Source: Centrapalus pauciflorus (lineage: Eukaryota > Streptophyta > Magnoliopsida > Asterales > Asteraceae). From it: a stretch of 64,000 bases of DNA. Location of the stretch: positions 620,001 through 684,000 of the forward strand of contig JAANYP010007201.1 of the NCBI GenBank assembly GCA_020465985.1, read 5' to 3'. The notes beneath the pieces are model-generated. The model ran no database searches, was not told the DNA's origin, and saw nothing but the letters and a program-made list of their open reading frames with translations. The stretch's first letter is position 1. Each line of letters opens with the position of its first letter. The translations under genes and the position numbers were made by a program. Below are positions 13,584 to 25,266 of this stretch, in pieces.

Positions 13584-16440
13584 CTAGTGTAATACCCGTG
13601 CGGTGCACAGGATGCTACTTTTTTTTTATAGTTATATTGTAGATCATGAAACTAATTAATCAAACCAACAATAACCAATAATCATTTATGATATTTGTTT
13701 CCGTTACATTCATTTTTAAAGAATACACAACACGCAAATATTCATTCAATTACAAGGTTAAATGGAATCATGTCATATCGTCAACTGAAAGTTCATCAAG
13801 TTAGAGAAATTCATATTTTTATAACTCATTCCTTGTTTTCATAGAATGGGTGTTCATCGTTGTGATAAGCAAGCACATCTTAAATATCTTCATTTTCATA
13901 AACTCACCTATTCATGTTCGTATTTTACTTCTTTGGTATTGAATTTTTAAAGGTTATTTCATATTAGGAGTCAAACATAACAGCATCGAGATTAATCAAT
14001 TTTCAATTTAAAATAGAAATCTAAGTACAAAATAATGTCAATTGCATTTTCTTGATGTAAAGCATCAAATGAAACCAAAATCTAATGTCTTACAAATTTT
14101 GTGGATTTTCATTTGATATGATCAACTAAAAAAACATATAGATGTTTCAATAATTGAAGTATGCCATGACAAAAGGAAAATTGATACAAAAATGACTTTT
14201 ACCAGTAGTTCTGTCGTCTGTCGCACCTTTTTCCTTTCCCGTTGATATAGGCCAACTGAGCCTTTTGCATCTTCTATCTCGGACATCAAAGACTGGTCAC
14301 TTTAACCTGTACCATTTCTCTATTTTTTAAGAGTAAGAAGGTTTATTATCTTTATAACCTGACACTTTATTATAACACGATTTACAGAATTTCATTATTG
14401 GACTCCAAATTATATCCATACCCTTTCATACGGTTGAAACGAAAAACTCAGACAAACTACAATTGTAGTGTCATGGATAAACAATACGACTCTCATTGCA
14501 ACACATTACTACTTGGGAATTAGAACGTCCTATAAGCTTATTTAACTTCTATTACAACTTTTCCAGATTCCAAACTTGTCGTCCCATCCAGCCAAACTAC
14601 CTAATACAAGAACATAGTACATAAACATATTAATTTTGTCTTGTTTTCATGATTTAAGCATAATTGGAAGATAGGTCTAGTTTACTTAATTTCAATCTGC
14701 ACTGTTATTCTAATGGTCTCATTTTCATGGAGATGAGTTCGTAAAAGAAGATGATAAGTTAATTTAATTGCTAAAAAAAGGAATAAACATGTTTCTCAAG
14801 ACCTTTGCTAAAAACTACGATGTGCTTTTTCATCCTAGCTCAAAGATGATAAAATACTTTATTTATCTAGGTTAGTAGGTATTGTTTATTATATACAACT
14901 ATTGAGTAATGAGTTCCATACAATTAAAAAACGTCAGTTTGGTTAACCTAGTGATCACCATTTTTATTATTTTGTAACATTGAACCAACATATTTACAAA
15001 ACTTGAATTAAATGCAATATACCAAAGGGGCCACAAGAACTTATTCTAAACAAACTTTCTTTGATAATGCCTTATAGTATTCATACAAAAGAAATAACCA
15101 TCAAAATAGATGCTAAGTAGTGCACATGGTCAAAATTTCTATTGAATTAATCATGCAGAGTAAAATTGTTCTGCCCTTTTTTGTTGTAGTTGGGCTCACT
15201 TCATGACGTCGTTTATGATCAATAGTATCTAGATTTTATGTGTTGGAGTTATCGAATGTGGGTTTTACGGCTTAGTGAAAGTCATAGTTAGTTAATTCAT
15301 GTCATTTGGGATGATTTTGTAGGCTAGTCATAGAGCGCTCCAAGTTGCAGAGCAAAGAATCAACTATAAGAATTTAGTTTATTGGATTTAAGCCTATTGG
15401 ACCCACAAAAAGTAATAACAAAGTCATAAGCTTGAACTATGTGAACTTTGTAGACATTATAAGCACTTTTTATGTACCCCAATCTTTAGCTTGCACATAA
15501 ATTTGTAAGTACTTTTTGTGTAACTTAGTAAACACATTAATCAAATTTAAACCAAGTTTTAAAGAAACTTTGATTTTCAACTTATTCAGGTAAAACAATA
15601 TAAAACTTTAGATGAAGGACTGAGGAGTGCCATATATTCATTTGCAAGGTCACGCCTGTAGAAGTTGTAAGCAAGAGATCTGATTTTGCTTTCAAACGCA
15701 CTAAGAGCATCATGTCTTATTGTCCTATGAGAATAGAAATGACACCTCTTATTGGCTGAGCTCGCTCCTTGACATAAATAATGAAAAGCTACCGAAGTTT
15801 GTGTTGTGCCACACACTTCAACCACATTTTTTCGTCACCTCTGTTTCCATCCCACCACCACCAGTCCCTAACAACATACCAAACCCACATTAGGTTTTTT
15901 ACGTTGTAGTAAAGTACGATAAAAAATATATATTATGTACCATCGATTATAGATCATTGATAGTAAATCCCAATTTTGGTTGTTTACGTCTCAGTGAACA
16001 ATTTTAAAATTTACTATTGAGTTGAAGGAGATAATTTTACCCGGACGCTATCTGGATGATACATCATACATGCATGTAACTGATATATACAACACTGGTA
16101 TAGCTTTGTAAAAAAATGGTTGGATCCTACACATGCACGTACTCAGTTGTGAATTTGTGATCGCATTCATAGCAACAATTTTTACATAACCGTTTCTCAA
16201 ATCGCATTGATAGTGTCTCAAAAGAAAATATATGAAAAATAAAGTCAACTAAGTTCAAAAAAGAAAATATATCCAGATTATCATTGAGTTTTGACTGCAT
16301 AATTTCAATACAAGTGTGTGCTGATTTTAATGGAAAAGCCCTTGAGGTTGATGGCTGACTAATTCTACTCATGATGTGTACCGTGTAGAAACAAACAACC
16401 ATAGCTACTACTTTTATCTGTGCGTTGCCCGGGTTACATT
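13584..16440. mobile_element. 2.9-kb element with inverted ends (TAATACCCGTGC type)
   Basis: The left end reads CTAGTGTAATACCCGTGCGG followed by TGCACAGG and a TAC. The right end, on the opposite strand, reads AATGTAACCCGGGCAACGCA then CAG. The two thus form imperfect terminal inverted repeats of about 30 bases. The interior is mostly AT-rich but has two patches of higher complexity (14180-14330 and 15586-15840), each with a minus-strand frame. One could be an exon-like piece with AG and GTAAAA borders (about 14305-14210). No transposase motif was recognised. It may be a large non-autonomous DNA transposon carrying captured sequence. Confidence 0.5.
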
Positions 16441-17375
16441 GTTTAAATGTTTAGACTTTAGAGATGTTTTATGCTAATACAATGTATGTTTATGTTTGTT
16501 TAGGTTAACATGTATATAACAACCAGTAAATTAATTTAATGTTATTCAATTATTTATAACTATCTATTTATTTTCTTGAATTTTTATAAATCAGAATTTA
16601 GGTTTTCTTTCAAATCAAAATATCATTATTTATTAAATAAATATTATGCGTAAAACGATTCTTATCTATCCGAGTTTTGAGTTGTATTATTTCAATTTAT
16701 CATCAATGAAAATATACAATTTGAGAAGAAAGATTCATTAATTAATGAAGGTGATTAATTTGGAAGAATACTCGAGAATCCCAAAATCTTTCACAGCTCC
16801 ATGAATGTTTTGAATCTCAACCAAACTAATCAGGTTTAGTTTTGAATTAACTAACAATGCTCCTGCATCACCATTTTTTTAAATAATATATTGCTGGCAA
16901 ATTTTGTGGCCAAAAATAGGTGAAGAAACATCTGTTTCTTTGTTGGCAACATTGTTTTGAAAAGATGCAGAAACATTGCAGTAATGGGAATTGAGGACTG
17001 TAGCCTGTAGGAGGGGGTTTATGTAATGGAGATGTTTTTTTATCTGACAGTTTTTTTCTTATCATATATTTTTTAAAAACTTGAAAACCGTATTGGGTAT
17101 TTATGTAAAATTGCAGTTAGGGGGGTTTCTCAAACCGATTTGGATCTAATTATGATTATTATGGATAATAATGATAGATATTTATTTTAGGTAAACATTA
17201 ATTTTAAATGTTACAAAATCTAATTTATTACTAATTAATTAATAAAAAAATAAAGTCAAAATTTAATGCAATTAAGTTAAGGTGTTAAATTTGGAAAAAG
17301 ATGTGAAAAAATAAAATTTTTTTGTGTTGTAGAAGTGACATATGACATGAATTGTTTTGTTTTATTATAATATAT

Positions 17376-18124
17376 AGGTTAATCAACCAATGTATTACAT
17401 GAGTTGATTTAGGAAATACATATTTTTTTATATTTTAATAAATTATAATAAAATTTATATACAATTAAAATAAAAAAAATTGAAAGCTAGCTAAATTAAA
17501 GATAAAAAAATACTTAGTTGTTTGATATTAAATAAAAAACATTATTATATTGTATTATTAAAAACAGATAATATGTGTTTGCAAAAAAATGTTACTTTTA
17601 ATTTTTATTAACTTCAAATATGAAATATCAATGTAAGAAACAAAAACTTCAATTATGTGAATGTGTATACATTTTGAAATTGATAAAATATAAAAATGGA
17701 ATATCTGAAAATCAACAATCAAAATTTATCATATTCACAATTGAAGTTTTATCAATTAAATTTTAAATCTTGTTAGCAAAATAATTAACAAAATTTTTAA
17801 CTTTATTTACTACACTTCTACATTTAAATCCGAAATTTTACATTTGAATTTAACTATGATCATTAAGGATAATAATGACACATATTTATTTTAGGTAAAT
17901 ATTAATTTAATATTAATACATTAATAAAAAAATTAAAATCAAATTTAATGTAATTAAGTTAAGGTAAAAAAATGGCATAAGTATAATTATTGATTTTAAT
18001 TAAGGGTATAAGAGACATTTAATAAATAATTATGAGTTGTCATTAATCTGGACCATTGATTTCTTTCCATCCAATGGTCCAGAAAACTCCAAGTGGTTTT
18101 CTTATTTTATATAGTATAGATATT
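17376..18124. mobile_element. Non-autonomous element, TGTATTACATGAG / ATAGTATAGAT family
   Basis: It begins GGTTAATCAACCAATGTATT then ACATGAG, and ends TTTTATATAGTATAGATATT. Both ends resemble those of 26651-26923 (start CTAGGTTAATACCCATGTAT, end ATAATAGTATAAATAGATT) and 48778-49181. The AT-rich interior has no reading frame. The short stretch just left of it (GACATATGACATG) is like the 3' part of the same family, so two copies may abut. Confidence 0.5.
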
Positions 18125-18199
18125 TTAAGAAAAGAAATTAAATTTAATTAACCCTTTTTATATTATTGATAAACATCATGTTAGGAAAAAGATGTTTGA

Positions 18200-18850
18200 T
18201 TAATAAAATTAACAAGTGCAAAATGTTTTTGGAATAGATGGCTTCCCGCTCGAATGAATTGTTTTCTCTGGAAATTCATGCTAAAAAGGATCCCTACTAG
18301 GATTAACTTACTTTCAAGGAACATAATTTCTGGTTCTTCACTTTGTTCGCTTTGTGATTCGGAAGACGAAACAAAGGATCATTTGTTCTACTCTTGTCTG
18401 TCAATCAAAGAGTTGTGGAATTGGGTATTGTCTTGGTGTGATAACTCTATTCCTCAGCATCAGTCTTTGGGACATTTGATTGAGAGTTTTGTTGTTGCTG
18501 GGAAATAAAAAAAAAGACAGCAATTTTTGGAATCCGTTGTTAGGGGTTTGATCTGGTTCATTTGGAAAGCTAGAAATAAAAAAAAGTCTTCAACAATTGG
18601 AGACCAGAAGTTGCATCGATTAAAGATGAATTGCTGGCGAATCTCTTCTCTTGGCTTAAATATAGAGCTAATTGTAAGTCTCTTTTATGGTCGTTATGAG
18701 TTGTTTTATCTCTCTTCTTTCTTTTGATTGGTTTCTGTTTTGTATTTGCTAGTTTCTTGCTAGCTTTCTAGTTGTTAATAAATTTGTGGGTGTTATTTTC
18801 GGGGGTGATGATATTACCATAGTCCTACCTTTTGATGTTAAAAAAAAATA
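18200..18850 (+). mobile_element. LINE retrotransposon 3' fragment (zf-RVT region of reverse transcriptase)
   Basis: One frame reads KCFWNRWLPARMNCFLWKF, then LKRIPTRINLL, then C-x2-C in SSLCSLCDSEDETKDHLFYSC. This is the zinc-binding zf-RVT domain found at the C-terminus of plant non-LTR retrotransposon polymerases. A stop interrupts the frame after VVAGK (18506-18508), and it resumes as GLIWFIWKARNKKK, the usual segment after zf-RVT. The copy ends in an A-run at about 18841-18850. It is 5'-truncated, as is typical of LINE insertions, and inactive. Confidence 0.85.
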
Positions 18851-21800
18851 TATTCATTTTCATCATTAAGTTGTATTTCTTTTAAAACCTATAAATTATG
18901 TTATTACGAGATCAATAAATTGGGGATTCTTAACCAAAAATTTGCCGGATGCATCAATAACTAACATAACTATGATACAAATACAAACCAATCAAATATT
19001 AAACGTTGATAATAAAAATAAGAAACAACTCATGTTATATAATTGTTTTACATGAGTTTAATATGTTTTAAGAGACACGTAAATATTTTTATCGGGGCAC
19101 ATAAATGTTTTTAATGGGGCACATAAATATTTTTATTGGGGGTCAATTTGTCGCTTGCATGAATTTGATTTTTGAACTTCACAAATGTTATGATATAATT
19201 TAAAGTTTTGTAACTATAAATATATTAAAACGAAAAAAAAACTATACAATTTAAATATGTAATAATTTGAAAAGTCAAAAAAGTCCACACTAGAGACAAT
19301 CAAAACTTTGAATTTATCCATTTTTTCATGCTTAATTTGTGAAATCTAAAGAATCGTTCAAGCTGTTTAAAGTTGAGTATTAATCAAATAAGTCATATTT
19401 TAGGTGAATATTTGGAAGTTTTTATCATGGCATATCTCTTTATACAAGTACACATTTTTTTAAAAAAAAGGTGAAAGTATCATAAAATAACCCAAAAGCA
19501 CAATATATATGTACATAACTTTTTAAGTGTGTAACTATACTCAAAACGTAAAGAATAAAATAATTTATTGTAGTGAACCATATACTTTGTTTTTGGAAAA
19601 GCTTCATTAAATTCAACTCAACTTCACAATACAAGGCTTTGAGAGAAAGCCGAAGCAAAGAATATCAAAAGCATATATTAAAGACTCAGCCTTCTAACAT
19701 CCACCCGAAATGACCTCTCAAGAAAGAAGAAAAAAGATACTGTAAACCTAAACGTAAACAAAAAAACTTGTTTATGGTTATCAAATTAATTGTTTTCTAG
19801 TAAATAAATTAAAAATTTTAAAAGTCTAATGTTCAAAAATTATGAATTAGAAAGCATGACAAGATATCATAACAACAATATTCATTTTCTTTAAAAATCT
19901 GATAAACAATAAATATATTTTTGTATTTTTAACAAATTAAATTGTAAAGATACATTTTCATTGTATTGGGTTATAAATTGATATAGTTAATACAAGAGTT
20001 TAAATTTTATATTAATATTAAGATAAATATTAATATTAATAGTTAAGAAAACTATACTTTATAAAATTACATTGTTTTTAGAGGTCCTTTACCAAAATCA
20101 TGAAACGAAATTGAATGTTTTTCTCGGATTGATTAACCAACCCAAAATTATAAAAAAAAAAAAAACCCGATTATATTAATCTTCAAACCAAAACGATTTA
20201 TCATTTTTGCCGTATTCATGTTTTGGTTTCTAAATATTTTGAAACACCGTGCATGGCATATGTTTCATAAAGTTCAAACTTAAAAGAAACAATCACTTAA
20301 CTTTATAGCTGTAGGTATTGGGCTAACAATCTAATAGAGGAGAGTTTTGGGCTAACAGTCATTACTTTGAATTTTGAAGCACTTATTAAATGAAGCCCAC
20401 TTTAAAATTTATCATATCAAGTTAATCGTTACAAGTGACAGGGTCAAAGCTAGCCAGCTAGGTACAAAGAGTATATTCAAACTAATATAACAAAGTCATG
20501 TGACTAAAAGCAAAATCAAGAAATTAAAGCCTTTAATAGAAAGAACGTTGCCTTTTTTTTTAAATAAAAAAAAGTTATTTTCTCACCCTTAGATTATGTT
20601 TGGTATAAAGAATTAAGAGGAGAGAAATGAAAATAAGAGGAATTCCCATGTTTGTTAACAAAAAAGTTATTTTCTCACCCTTAGACTATGTGTTTTGTAT
20701 TATGTTTACAAATTGCATCATATCTAAATAGTAGAAGCTGTTAAAAGCGATCATATAATATAAAGATTTATCAATTAATACACATAGAATTTATGCAAAA
20801 ACCTTATAATTGTAGCAAAGAAAGTTTTAACTATCCAAATACAACCATCCATAAAATTAAGGCAAACCGAGGTTCGATTGTTCATCGTTGTTCGGAACTT
20901 TTAATTTGAATATAAAATTTCATTATCACTTGTATTGTTTTTAATTTGATGAGGTGGGCACTTAACCTAAATAATAATCGTCAAACCAATTATTAATTCC
21001 TTTATCTACTCAAAAGAGATAAGGGTGGATTATTAGCTAAGCATAATAATTAAAAAAAACCCTATACAATACAAAAATACTCCATATATATAACCTTGAT
21101 TTTGTATTTTTATAACCTTTCATTTAGTATTTTCTAAAGGGATTTTTATGTTAAAAACCTCCATGTTGTCTTCTTTTTCCGATTAAGTTTATTAATCGTG
21201 TTTTGTATCATAAATCACCCAATCAACTAAAATAGACAAGTATAGTATTTAACCTGAGAAAAGAAAAAATCCTACGTGATATCTTTGTTAAACAAAATAA
21301 CCGGTCATAATTTTAAGTTTCATTCATATTAAACTTTGATACAACATACTTATCCTCCAAATCTAAAATTGTTTATCATAGATGCCATGTAGAACTTATA
21401 ACCGGTTATTTTGTTTAACATGGATGTTTGTTGAACTTTATATTGTTACAACATGTTAAATGTTAATTTATTCTACAAAATCATTGTTTTAGTGATTTTT
21501 AGTTAATTTATTCTACAAAATCAATAAATGTAGCTACTAAAATACAGAATCTAAAATTATTATTTTGTAAAAGCGATAGATAAATAATAGTATTAATTTG
21601 TTATAGAAAATGTATATAACAAACAAAATAATAAAAAAGTTTTCATGAAAATAGTTATAATAAACTTGAAAGAAATTGTGGAGAAGAGGAGCTGGGCGGT
21701 TTCTTTTTTATTCGCAGGGTCGGTGTCATTGCGTTGGCAACCTCATAAAGACAAGGACCAATAGTGATATATAAATAAACATGTTTTAAAAAACCCATGT

Positions 21801-22599
21801 AAACAAATTTATTAAATTATTGAAATATTAGGCTGTTAATCATATATTTTGGAAACCAATTAATCATGATAAATGATTACTATTAGATTATTTTTTAAAA
21901 CTGATGATAGTGCAGGGCAAAAGCTAGCTAATTTTCCAAAAGAGAATCGTATTTTTATTAAAACTTTTGCTAATTGATGATAGATTGATAATACAGAGTG
22001 TTAACTGTAATTTTTTTTAAAAAAATAAAAAAATAAAAAATACAAGTGATCTAGATTATGGGCAAGGATTGACCAGACTAAATAACATGCATAAAATAAA
22101 TCTAATTATATAATTGTGACATGACAAAATCAAAAGAACGAGATAGGAAGTAAGAAATTGTCAAATATTTAACGTACAACTAAAATATTTAAAGTTTGAC
22201 CTTTTTAAAAATAATCTAATTTTTAAATAACAAATATTGTTTAGCAAATTATTTTCAAAATAATATCATTTTGTTTACGATGAATGATGGATTTATAAAA
22301 CAATATACTACAACATAAAACATAAAAATTTGGGTATATCAAAATAGAATGATATGCAATATCAAAGCTAGTTTGATATCTTGTAGTAGTTGAAGCTGTT
22401 ACTAAGCAAGATTAATTGGTCATGCAATTTTTTATTTTTGATTCAGGTTCTTTAATCTGTACTTCTGTATTTGTTTTTTGTATCAAATTAATAAATGTTG
22501 CATATTATATCCTCGTTAAATTCATCATGGTTTTGTCAAATTTATATATGGTTTTTGAACAATATTAGTGTTTCATTTTGAACTTTGCTTTATGTATAT
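18851..22599. other. AT-rich intergenic desert with small repeats
   Basis: No genes are seen. Recognisable structures are few. A 32-bp direct repeat AGTTATTTTCTCACCCTTAG (about 20572 and 20664) is spaced by 92 bases. An inverted pair around ATAACCGG (21287-21307 TTAAACAAAATAACCGGTCA, and 21398-21420) bounds a possible MITE of about 135 bp. Short A- and T-runs are common. The remainder shows nothing identifiable. Confidence 0.5.
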
Positions 22600-23370
22600 T
22601 TTGTTGGAAAGACAATTTAATGCTTTCATTAAAACCCTTTCCATCGAGGAGAGAAAGTACAACTCATAAAAAAAAACACTCGGAAGACACACTAATATCA
22701 AAAAAACCCGAGCCTACGAAAACTCTTATCAATTGGGGATTGGAAACCGAATTATTCCAGCTCTAGTTCTTTTTACCGCACCTATTCTCCATCCAAAATA
22801 GGCATTGTTTTGACTAAATGAGAATAAGTCTTTGTTGAGCAGCTTCACTCGCTCCCCATCCGGAGCAAAGGAGATGTGATTTCTCCACCCCCACAAAGCC
22901 CAAACCCCTTTACTTTTTGGTCTATGAATATCTTATGTAACCTCAACAATTGTTTTCCAAGAGAATGCAGAAGGGAACTTCAAATCCCACCAACCCCAAA
23001 TTTTTCTCCAAACACCCTTCTACATTTGAAAAGCACATGGCTTAAAAGATTCGATCTCCTCCCCGCAAAGCACACATAAAAAATCTGAGACTGGAACCCC
23101 TTGTCCTTAAGCTTATCGAAGGTTGGGAGTTTGTTTTGCAACCCTCTCCAAACACAAATGTTCACCCTTCCCGGAAGCCAAGAGTTCCATAAACAATTAT
23201 CGCCGACCCTCAGCAAAAGATTTTCTCTTAAGGAAAATCCTTTTGTTCCAATTTTCGCCCCAGCTACAAAATTTATCTAAGTCAAGAGTGTAAAGTCTAG
23301 GAAAGAGGTTTTTTAAGACAATCCTTCTTGTTGTCCCATGTGTCATGCCAAAATAATTTTTTGTTAAATT
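22600..23370 (-). mobile_element. LINE reverse-transcriptase remnant, minus strand
   Basis: Reading the minus strand from about 23370: WDNKKDCLKNLFPRLYTLD, then after a frame change VGDNCLWNSWLPGRVNICVW, RGLQNKLPTFDKLKDKG, CFAGRRSNLLSHVLFKC, then a segment ending KGVWALWGWRNHISF. This is the order of the C-terminal region of plant LINE polymerases (FPRLF segment, zf-RVT, WxxWxxRN block). Stops and frameshifts show it is a pseudogene fragment. It belongs to a different lineage from the copy at 18.2 kb, judging by the sequence. Confidence 0.8.
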
Positions 23371-24550
23371 TTCTTTTAAAGCTGAACATATATTCTCTAA
23401 ATCTACATCTTATGTCCATTATGATAAATAAATAATCCTACTAAAAGACAAATAATGCCAATCAAATTTCAATTTCAATTGTTGATGGATCAAAGGGTTG
23501 TTGCTATCAATCAATTTTGATGGAATTGATGATATTCATGACGTTTGTGGACCACAACATGTCTTCGTATAAACCTGATTCGAATTTATGTTTGAACTTT
23601 TGTCAAGAAAATCATCTCTTACATTAAAGGGTAAATGCAAATTAATGGATGAACCAAAATTTCTGTTTTAATAACCGAAGTTTGAAAACACAAATAAAAA
23701 TACTATACATTTACAAATGAGTAATGATACATATGCCTACATAGTTTATAAGACTAAATTAAATACGTCAAATTGTCAAATACATTCAATGCATAATACA
23801 TGACTTAGGACGTTTCCTCTATGCTTATAATCTTATTAATATGATTTTGACATGCGTAAATATCATATTATTAGGTTGATTTTTAGACATACAAGTTAGA
23901 CATGTAAATCATTTTCTATAAAAAGAATGTTCATGTAAGATGATATATATATATATATGGACTATGGTTGTCATTTTTGTCCCAACTCCTATTTAAATAC
24001 ATAAATGATACCATTCGATTTTTATTAATTTTAAAATATAAGGAATAATTAAAAACAACTTTGATTATCTTCTTTTAATTTAATGATTGAGTTCAAATAA
24101 ATTACAAAAAAAAAAAAAAATCATGATGCTTTAGGATAACTTAATATTTTCATAAAATTAAAAGACACCATATTTGAGTTGGGTATGTGTCTTCGAGTAC
24201 AGATGATTCCACCCGTCAAAACACATTATATAATTGCTCTTAATAATAATTAGGGTTATTATTGTATGATCAGATAAACTCATAACCATTAAGAAAGTTT
24301 CCCCACCATAATTATTAGGCCACCGGTCCCCTCTTTCTTTTAAATTAATTACCGGCCAAATTCTGATAAACTAGATAAGTTGATGGTTGATCCGGATCCA
24401 CTCCAAATATATATGATGACTGACTTGACGAAAGATAAATGATAACCATGATAGTAAGAAATATAATAATCATGCAAATCTATTTTATAACTTATAAGCT
24501 TAACTAGTTTATGAACCCACTGTTGGTGATTTATCACCAATATTATTTAA
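23371..24550. other. AT-rich intergenic region
   Basis: A short (AT)n run lies at about 23941-23958 and an A-run near 24106-24120. No genes or clear element ends are seen. Confidence 0.4.
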
Positions 24551-25066
24551 GTGTAATGAGATGAATTTGTTTGACCAAAATAATCTTATTACATAATGTA
24601 CAAGTTGGGTTGGTGCGGAGTGCACACTTGTTCAATATTGTTTAAGATTAATTACCGGGGGTTCGGGGGCAGCGACCCCCGATAGCGGGGTTCCAGGCCC
24701 CTGGTAGCGGGGTCCAAGGGGCAGAGCCCCTGCCTGGGGTCGAGCGAAATTGGATCCGAAATTGGGATGATCCGAATTGGACCTGAAATTCGGTTGAATC
24801 CGAATTATAGTTGGTTTTGGCAGTTGGCCATTTTGGCGGTTACCCGCCAAATATTACCCGCCGTTTTTGGTCATTTCAGAGTTACACGAAAATCAGAAAC
24901 ATTTTCATATTCTTTGTTCGTTTTCTCTGAGTTTTATCCGATTGGGATTTCGATCGTACCGTCGAAATACTTCAATCTGAAAGTGTATCACGACTCTCAT
25001 ATTATCCGAGCATTTTTGCAACCCGTATTTTCTACACCCGCATATTACATTAATAATTTTTAATAA
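24551..25066. mobile_element. Probable solo LTR or LTR fragment
   Basis: A GC-rich palindromic block at 24655-24745, with words such as GGGGTTCGGGGGCAGCGACC, CCCCTGG and GGGGCAGAGCCCC, is followed by a region of mixed composition with TTTTCTCTGAGTTTTATCCG. This arrangement is typical of the R-region side of plant LTRs. The words GCACACTTG and GGGC-A-A/G-AGCCCC recur at about 51864 and 51954. No primer-binding site, polypurine tract or gag-pol sequence is adjacent, so a solo or truncated LTR is the best guess. Boundaries are approximate. Confidence 0.4.
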
Positions 25067-25160
25067 ATAGCTATTTACATGAAATGTATATAAATTTAAA
25101 ATTAAACCATATAAATCTTAATTCTTATTTAAAAAATACAAAAAAGTATAACTTATTTGT

Positions 25161-25266
25161 CACCAAAAAGAAAAGAATAACTTGAGGACTTTTATGGAAA
25201 AAAAAATAACATGGAGTGACGAAAACGCAAAAAACATGAAAACATGTTGGTTTTTTCCGTAATAAA
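25161..25266. mobile_element. Half copy of the palindromic MITE family
   Basis: AATAACTTGAGGACTTTTAT, GACGAAAACGCAAAAAACAT and AACATGTTGGTTTTTTCCGT followed by AATAAA reproduce the right arm of the element at 57169-57450. The left arm is absent. Confidence 0.7.

Noticed and set aside
15586..15825. 79-codon minus-strand frame
   Set aside because: Coding-like texture but no homology I can name and inside a probable transposon; mentioned only as an exon-like patch.
24655..24745. GC-rich GGGGTTCGGGGGCAGCG block as rRNA or tRNA
   Set aside because: It does not fold as a tRNA and does not match rRNA; the palindromic G/C words fit an LTR.
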